NCBI GenBank assembly: GCA_037349105.1
Contig: JAYJMM010000070.1
Coordinates: 434,001-498,000, forward strand
Direction: 5' to 3'
Source of the DNA: Limnomonas spitsbergensis
Taxonomy: Eukaryota; Chlorophyta; Chlorophyceae; Chlamydomonadales
Length of the DNA stretch: 64,000 bases
How positions within the stretch are numbered: position 1 is the stretch's first letter; every line of letters begins with the position of its first letter. The notes under the pieces were generated by a model. That model ran no database searches. It saw only the letters and a list, made by a program, of their open reading frames with translations, and was not told the origin of the DNA. The position numbers and the translations under genes are program-made. Of the stretch, positions 57,701 through 64,000 are shown piece by piece.

Positions 57701-60700
57701 ACAAACACGTGACCAGTATGGTCGCGCTTGTCAACCATACCAAAATGTCCATCAACTCCTCTCCCTTCACCCTCGCCCGTCACCCCTTTCTTCTGGCCTC
57801 CCCAAGTCCTCACCTTTTCCTATCTCTACCCGTCAGGTATTGTGATGGAGCATATAGACGGAGTGGACCTGCAGTCCTACCTGTTGGAGAGAGGCGGCAG
57901 CCTGACAGAAGACAGCTCAAGATTTCTGTTCCAGCAGCTTGTGGTCGCGGTACGTGTCTGCGGCGTAGCTTCAAAGCGCCGTGCTCTGTAGCCGTATGCA
58001 GGTTTTAGGCTCCCACTAGGTTGTACAGGGTTGGAAGGTTGCACTTAGTGTGGGTAGGGTCTGCCATGACCTCCTTCGCGATAAAGGATTGGACCAGTTC
58101 AAGTGGAGCCCAAGGCTGTTTCTTGAGCTGTACCTTTTCCCTTCCTTTGTCCCCACCTTTCTCCTTGTCTTACCTGTACCATTTCGCTGTCGTTGTTGTC
58201 TCTCCTTCCTTCCCCTGATGTCCCCCTGACCCTTTCAGCCCTCAACATGGCGCCCTTTTACCCTCCTGGCCCTCTGTTCCCTCCAGGTGGAGTTCCTCCA
58301 TGACAGAGGGAAGATCAGCAAGGGCATCAAACTCACAAATGTAGGCTTAGGAGACAGAGACGGGGTCGTGGTCCAAACTGCTTGCATGGAGTTCCCTATG
58401 CATCCCCATGCGTCATTGCGGTTCCTTATGCTGGTTATCGTGCCCATGCAAGTCCACCCATTCAAACTCACAAATGTTGGCTTTGGAGCAAGAGACGGGT
58501 GCGGGTTCCAATTTCCAAATTGTTTGAGATCAGTCCCCTATGCATCCCCATGTGTCATTGCCGTTTTCCATGCTGGCCATCCTGCCCATGCAAGTCGACG
58601 CATGCAAGCACTAGTCAGGGGGACCCTCAAGCGTTTTCAATTCATCCGCAGGTTCTCATTATGCACAAGGGAGGCCTGCCCGTGCTGAAGCTGACTGACT
58701 GCGGGCTGAGCAAGGAGATGGTGAGGCAGCGCGATCGCTTGACACAAACACCATCACATGATGCTGCGCCCTGCTAGCCAAGCCGGCATGCATGTGTAGC
58801 TTCATTCATCTAAGGCCTCTTTTTAATGCAAGATGGTTCACAATAAAGGCAATCTCGAAATGGTGTGGTTGTTCAATTAGTCTGAGACGCTGCACTCATG
58901 CCTAAGCTCTCGGGCAACAAGGGGCATCGTCTATTTTGTACTGTTTGTCATTTCCTGGCCTGGCCCATGCTGGGATGCGCAGGTATTCCACTTAATTGTC
59001 AACCAAGCTGAGCTCATAAGATCTCACACTACTTTGTTGTTGGACAACCCCGTTTGCATTCCCTTTTTGACCCTCTTCTCGCCTCCCAACCCTTTCTTGT
59101 TGGGACATTCCTGCTTGCCTGCAGATCAATGATAGCGAACACAAGTCTCAGTTTGGCTCCGTGCTTTTCTCGGCCCCCGAGGTATTCCTGGACCCGGACA
59201 GCACTCAGCACGACGGGGAGGCGCTGGATGCCTGGGCATGTGGAGTGGTGAGCGATGTCTGCCGCAATGTGTGTGAAGAGTGTGAACTGGACAATCTTTG
59301 GGGAGCAGCTACCACTGGGTCAATTGGGACCTGACCTTGACACAGACGGCAATAAGCACACCGGGGAGGCGCTGGACGCCTAGGCATGAGAAGTGGTGTG
59401 CCAAGCGAGCTGCATTGTGAATTGTAGTGTGACCCACATCATCTCTGGGAATCTTTCGGGCGGCCGCCGTGGAGCATGTTCAGATGTAATCTTGACCGCG
59501 GCCTAAGATTTTGGCCGTGGACCACAGGGCTTCCCGCAACAGGAACCTGTGGCCGAGGGAAGTGCATTCTCCTTGCGTGGCTTAGGGTTTGGGGATTAGG
59601 GCCTAGGTTGTGGGTTAAACCCTAGGCCCTTGGTTGCTGACAAGTTCCGTGCCTCTTCCCCGCAGGTGCTGCACGTGATGCTGTTTGGCGGTCATCCGTT
59701 TCTCTCTCCAGAGGCTTTGGCCCTGGACCAGGCCGAGCAGGTACAAGCAATGATAACGATGGGAGGCGCATTTCATGAACATGCCCCCTGGTGAGGGCCA
59801 TGAGTTCTTTTATGTGATTTGTGCCCGACTGGGGCTGATTACATGTTGGGTATGAAGGGAGCATGACAGCTGAGCAGATTATGCTTGGTCATTGGGTGTG
59901 GGCTGGAGGCAATTTCAACCTGAACCCTAAGTCTGCTGACCCCTCCCAAATGCTCAATATGTGTATGTGTATGCATACCGTTCTCCTGCTGCTACAGCTA
60001 TCCCCTAGGCATGCCCTTCGTTCTAGGCATGCCCACATTTGTACACGCATCTCCCCCAAACCACCCGCTATCCCCTTACCCCCATTTCAAAAGCTGAACA
60101 TGCTTTGTGCATGCAGGTTGGTAAGTTATTGGAGAACACCGTGGCCGGCCGTGTGCAGCTGCCCTCTGGCGCCCAACAGTCCTCCTCCTCGGCGCTCTTG
60201 AAGAGCCTTCTTGAAGTGGATCCCGCACGGAGAATGGGCATCAAGGGCGTGCTCCGAAACACGTGGTTCCAGGTACAGGGAGGCCTGCAGGGACAGAAGC
60301 AAACTGGATCCCATGCATGATCATCCCATGTTTCTTGATCCCATGCATGATCATCCCATGCATGATCATGCCGTGTTTCTTGATCCCATGCATGATCATC
60401 CCATGCTTCTTGATCCCATGCATGATCATCCCATGCTTCTTGATCCCATGCATGATCATCCCATGTTTCTTGATCCCATGCATGATCATCCCATGTTTCT
60501 TGATCCCATGCATGATCATGCCATGTTTCTTGATCCCATGCATGATCATCCCATGCTCCTTGATCCCATGCATGATCATGCCATGTTTCTTGATCCCATG
60601 CGTGATCATGCCATTTTCTTGATCCCATGCATGATCATCCCATGCTCCTTGATCCCATGCATGATCATCCCATGCTCCTTGATCCCATGCATGATCATGC

Positions 60701-62988
60701 CATGTTTCTTGATCCCATGCGTGATCATGCCATGTTTCTTGATCCCATGCATGATCATCCCATGCATGATCATCCCATGCTCCTTGATCCCATGCATGAT
60801 CATCCCATGCCTCTTGATCCCATGCATGATCATCCCATGCTCCTTGATCCCATGCATGATCATGCCATGCTCCTTGATCCCATGCATGATCATGCCATGT
60901 TTCTTGATCCCATGCATGATCATCCCATGCCTCTTGATCCCATGCATGATCATGCCATGCTCCTTGATCCCATGCATGATCATGCCATGTTTCTTGATCC
61001 TATGCATGATCATCCCATTTTCTTGATTTCATGCTTAACTCTGTTGCTGTCATGCTTATGATGACATCGTGCCTTGCTCCCCTGACTCCTGCTGCCCTCA
61101 TGTCTCCGCCTATCAGGAGAAGCTGCCCCCCGGCGCCCTCCGTCTTAACAGCTACTTCCCCGAGACCGTCAGCTATAAGGTGGGGGGGGGGTCAGAGAGC
61201 CACCGGCCTCAGAGACGTTGGTTAGTCAGGTTTGCGGTGAGGTGAGGGATAGGGCCTGAGCACAGGCTCACAAGGCAAGGGTGGAGGGCAGGGGTTGAAG
61301 GTGAGGTTGGGGTGGGGTTATGGGTGGGGACACTAGGTTAATTAACACATGGCTGCCAGGATTGTTTTTTTGAATTTCGCCTTTGTTTCCGGATGTAGAG
61401 AAACCATTGGCTTCATGCTACCTGACTCACCGCTGGCCAAGTCTGTCGCTCGTTAAAAGGATGTATCGTTGATGAAAACGGGTTAAGGAGATTTGTTTTG
61501 ATCTGCATGGTGCATATCTTCAGTTCCAATCCCTTACCCATCAATGGTTTGGCGGGTTCCATGGGAGGTTTTGGGGCTGCCTTAGGGGCGGAGTTGAGAG
61601 CAGGGATAGGGCCTGGCCTGGGCCTGGCCTGGGCCTGGCCTGGGCCTGGCCTGTTTAACGCCCATGCCACGGACAGCATCATCGCTTAGGCCGAAGTTGG
61701 GTAGTGGGGACAAGTTATCCAGATCTCTGCCAGGCTCAATTCCATAACTAAAATAGGCTTCACATCCAGGGTTAAGGATTCAGGGTTGTGCCTCAGAGGT
61801 CTCTATGTGGTGTGCCCCACTGCCCTCCTTTGCCCCCCATTCCCATAGGGACATGCTGATCCATGACCGCACAGTTGGGCCACGTCATTGTTTTGTCTAA
61901 TGGCCCTTGGTTGCTTGGCAAGGGGAACCTGGGATAATGAAGTGCAGGACCGTTTTCTATTTTAGTGTGCACCGAACAGGCCTGCAGATCTGCAGACCTC
62001 CTGCAGCATGTCCCGCAGGAAGGCCACCACTGGGTAGATGGGAACCGAGCCTTGACCGGCTAACCAATCAGAAAGGCTTGCTGCAGCAGGCCCCCACATA
62101 TATAGACCGGGACGAAGATGACCTGTGTGTGCAGCTCCCTTTTATAGACAGGGCTTTCGAGTTTGTAACACAACTCTCTTAGGTTCCCAGTCAAGAGTGG
62201 TTGATGCAGCAGGCCCTCCCCTGGATCTAGCCCCAGTCCACACTTCACACATGATTAAGCTGATTCAAATGTTTCACCCCTATCTATAGACTGGCGACAC
62301 CCACAAGTCACCCCTTGATCCACACCATTCACACCCAGGACCCACTCCTTCACACCTCTCACACACAGGGCGTTAAGCAGCCGCCATCCGCCATCAAGCA
62401 GATCATTGAGAGCGCCATGCAGCCCGCACTCCCCGCAGTTGCTAGTACCAGCACTGCGACTGGCGGCGGCTCTGGGAACTCCGCAGGTCTGGCGGCCGCT
62501 CCCAGCATGTCGGGCAGCTCGTCCGGCCTCGGCCAAGCTGGAAGCCAGGTGGTGCAGCAGCCGCCACCACCTGCAACAGTGGGCGGGGCCGCTCCTCAGC
62601 TTTCGCGGGGCTCGTCGGGGGCAATGCAGCAGCTGCAACTGCAGGCTCAGCTTCGACAGCTGCATCTGGAGCAGGAGGAGAAGCAGCAGTGGACCCTGTG
62701 GCTGCTGCAGCAGCTGGAGCAGGAGCAGGCTCAAAACCAGGCACAGCAGCAGCAGATGGCGGGCAGTCTGACGCCCGAGCAGCAGATGTTGCTGCAGCAT
62801 GAGATTCGGCAGCATGGCGATGAGTCCCAGTTTGTGCAGGAGCTGTGGATGCGGCGTCAGCTGGCCGAGCGGAGCGGAATGCCACAGGAGCAACCGATGC
62901 AGTACGGCTCGTGGCTACACCAGCAGTTTGCAGAACAACAGCCGGGGCAGCAGGTGCAACAGCCGCAGCAACAACTGGCACAGATGCA

Positions 62989-63019
<31 letters not shown>

Positions 63020-63349
63020 CAGCAACAGCAACAACAACAACAGCAGCAACATCGGCAGCAGCAGCAATACCAGCAGCAACATCAACAGCAGCAACAGCCA
63101 CAGCTGCATCAATACCAGCAGCAGCAGCTGTCACAGCAGCAGCAGCAGCAGCAGCAGCAGCAAGAGCAATACCCGCTGCCTGGCCTGGAGCCTCCTGCCT
63201 TGGACCAAGTACTAGCAATGGACACAGGCAGTCTGGAATGGAGCGGCTTTTTGAACCAAATTTTGAGGGATACGACGGAATCTGAGCGCCTGCTAGCCTC
63301 CTATATCCAGGTCAGCGGCAACTTCAACAGCGGCCATATGATGGGGTAG
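54733..63349 (+). CDS. SnRK2-like kinase-fold protein lacking the catalytic Asp, Gln-rich tail
   Basis: Exons 54733-54926, 56964-57000, 57459-57543, 57837-57949, 58287-58340, 58652-58720, 59125-59247, 59666-59740, 60117-60272, 61117-61179, 62369-63349 join in phase to 649 residues. Kinase landmarks: Gly loop CKGPRGMVQLAL (38-49); ATP-lysine in VVVKYI (Lys61); alpha-C Glu77 in IQEILGHQE; hinge IVMEHIDG; the HRD-loop reads ISKGIKLTN, so H-R-D is S154-K155-G156 while Asn161 stays; DFG is D177-C-G; APE at 201-203; ACGVVLHVMLFGGHPF; DPARRMGIKGVLRNTWF. EKLPPGAL and the following KQPPSAIKQIIESA resemble the SnRK2 C-terminal box. The tail (about 345-640) is Gln-rich with long CAG-coded runs and a C-terminal LLASYIQ segment. 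Without the catalytic Asp, phosphotransfer is doubtful: a pseudokinase or scaffold is inferred. Confidence 0.88.
55030..55394. mobile_element. hAT-type MITE, 365 bp, with 8-bp target duplication
   Basis: Perfect 16-bp inverted ends CAGTGATGTTCATACG / CGTATGAACATCACTG, flanked by the direct repeat ACCATAGG at 55022-55029 and 55395-55402. The interior holds more CATACGG/CCGTATG inverted motifs and the GC palindrome at 55269. No coding capacity. In intron 1 of the kinase-like gene. Confidence 0.93.
55269..55283. repeat. GC-rich palindrome inside the MITE
   Basis: GGGGGC-TGC-GCCCCC, a perfect 6-bp stem. A sister palindrome GGGGGC-GAA-GCCCCC lies at 50915-50929. Confidence 0.85.
57609..57660 (+). 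repeat. decayed duplicate of kinase exon 3 end plus donor
   Basis: TGTGGAATTCTGCGAAGTCT ... TACCACG|GTGAGGCGGCTGG copies the exon 3 end TGTGGAATTCTACGAGGTGT ... GTACCTAG|GTAAGGCGTTAGG, 108 bp downstream within intron 3. The donor is still GTGAGG. Confidence 0.85.
58329..58620 (+). repeat. ~135-bp tandem duplication across the kinase exon 5 donor
   Basis: AAACTCACAAAT|GTAGGCTTAGGAG at the exon end recurs at 58464 as AAACTCACAAAT|GTTGGCTTTGGAG, and both copies continue with CCTATGCATCCCCATG and GCCCATGCAAGTC. Confidence 0.9.
59351..59400 (+). repeat. decayed duplicate of kinase exon 7 end plus donor
   Basis: GGGGAGGCGCTGGACGCCTA, GGCATGAGAAGTG|GTGTGC repeats the exon 7 end GGGGAGGCGCTGGATGCCTG, GGCATGTGGAGTG|GTGAGC about 147 bp into intron 7. 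It contains a stop codon, so its use would truncate the protein. Confidence 0.85.
59581..59629. repeat. interstitial telomere-like motif cluster
   Basis: TTAGGGTTTGGGGATTAGGG and TTAAACCCTAGGCCC form a degenerate TTTAGGG-type cluster in intron 7 of the kinase-like gene, with both orientations meeting. Similar short clusters: 6605-6626, 13345-13368, 14707-14749 and 57253-57273. Confidence 0.6.
60300..61030. repeat. 30-bp palindrome-rich satellite, about 24 copies
   Basis: Unit GATCCCATGCATGATCATSC plus CATGYTYCTT. CATGCATG and ATGATCAT are self-complementary, so open frames appear on both strands across the array. Units differ at a few positions in a patterned way (CCATGTTTCTT, CCATGCTCCTT). 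It fills intron 9 of the kinase-like gene and begins 28 bp after the donor. Confidence 0.97.
61610..61653. repeat. GGGCCTGGCCTG tandem repeat
   Basis: 12-bp unit, about 3.5 copies, in intron 10 of the kinase-like gene. Confidence 0.9.
62985..63165 (+). repeat. CAG/CAA tract coding the poly-Gln tail
   Basis: Mixed CAG and CAA codons, interrupted by CAT, TAC and CCA, within the last kinase exon. It stays in the Gln frame throughout, which supports it being translated. Confidence 0.95.
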
Positions 63350-64000
63350 GAAGGGTGGGGGCAGGGGGCGGGCCGGGTGGCACGATATTGGGCAAGGGAA
63401 GACGGCGAGCATGTGGAGGCCGGGAGACGGACCGGAGTATCTCAGGCTGCTCTTGGGGCCTCCACCTGCTCGCTGGGAGACTGCCCAGCCACTGTGCTTA
63501 CGCTTCAGTGCCATGCCGGCGAGAATCAGAGCTTGCTAGAGCAGTAGGTCCACCATATTTCACCTGGGGATGTACTGCTTAGCTAGCCAGCCTGTTCGGA
63601 TGGCGCACACGTTTTTGTGGGCTAAAGCTGAGAGCACCAGGACGTCACCAGGAGTGTTGCCCATGGATTGAAGTTGAGTTGTGGAGAATGCATGTAGGTG
63701 TGTGTGTAGCTAGGTTGCTGGGCAGCATGCGCTCAAAGCGGGGGGGGAGGAAGGCCGTGTCAAGGGTACGACAGGAGCCGAATTGTTTTGTTTGGGAAAT
63801 GAGGTTTGGGGGTGAAGGTCCGAACTATGTCTTGTTTGGGAATATTGGGACCTTCAGACCATTGTCGTTCTACTGACAAGGCTGTATTGTTTGCCACATT
63901 CAGAGGCAGGGAGCTGCAGCGTTTACTGATAACTTCCATGTTCACTGATTTCAAAATTCCTCATCGTGTTAACTTATTTTGAGCATACTTTAATCATCCT
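63350..64000. other. 3' flank of the kinase-like gene, with LINE scrap
   Basis: No further gene seen. TTGGGCAAGGGAAGACGGCG and AGCATGTGGAGG at about 63387-63420 match the LINE zinc-finger region near 38997 (TTGGGCAAGGGGAGATGGCG, AGCATGTGGAGG), so a small retroelement remnant lies directly behind the stop. Confidence 0.5.

Noticed and set aside
60211..61026. Long open frames on both strands over the 30-bp satellite (up to 271 codons)
   Set aside because: The unit length is divisible by 3 and the unit is near-palindromic without stops; the peptides are pure repeats and lie within kinase intron 9.
62442..63218. Minus-strand 258-codon Ala-rich open frame and plus-strand Ala/Ser/Asn-rich frames
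   Set aside because: Shadows of the CAG-rich coding exon of the kinase-like gene in other frames.

Overview
The window looks like nuclear DNA of a green alga (Chlorophyta, most likely chlorophycean). The strongest reason is a plastid S1-S1-TS-TS translation-factor polyprotein (PETs) with a transit-peptide-like start. Supporting signs are many spliceosomal introns, TGTAA poly(A)-type motifs behind several stops, and scattered CCCTAAA/TTTAGGG telomere-like motifs. The species cannot be named from the sequence alone. Gene models were built by hand by joining splice-bounded reading frames; in every model below the exon phases add up.

Layout. 12-922 (+): last two exons of an unrecognised gene. 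2228-3732 (-): a small single-TM protein gene and a C-terminal exon of a possible second gene. 4055-12375 (+): a 12-exon aldo/keto reductase, with an inverted-repeat element in one intron and a tandem expansion in another. 13594-16058 (-): a 4-exon multi-pass membrane protein. 16560-24271 (+): a degenerate copy and then an intact 7-exon copy of a histidine-phosphatase (PGAM-like) gene; a ruined copy of the membrane protein's first exon lies between them, so the divergent gene pair was duplicated as one block. 24721-36716 (+): the 24-exon PETs gene. 37100-41120: a nest of non-LTR retrotransposon pieces, dispersed repeats and a decayed zinc-finger gene. 41832-49931 (+): a SETD9-like SET-domain gene with two large minisatellites in its introns. 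50540-53530: a second retroelement nest. 54733-63349 (+): an 11-exon SnRK2-like kinase-fold gene that lacks the catalytic aspartate and ends in a long Gln-rich tail, with a hAT-type MITE in intron 1 and a palindromic 30-bp satellite in intron 9.

The genes do not form one pathway. PETs (plastid translation) is the clearest functional assignment. The most unusual feature is structural: in four of the genes, one in the divergent block and two retro-nest-free loci included, introns carry tandem, often decayed, duplicates of the neighbouring exon end together with its 5' or 3' splice site. At least seven donor-side and four acceptor-side cases are visible. This suggests that local tandem duplication across exon-intron borders is a main source of intron growth in this genome.
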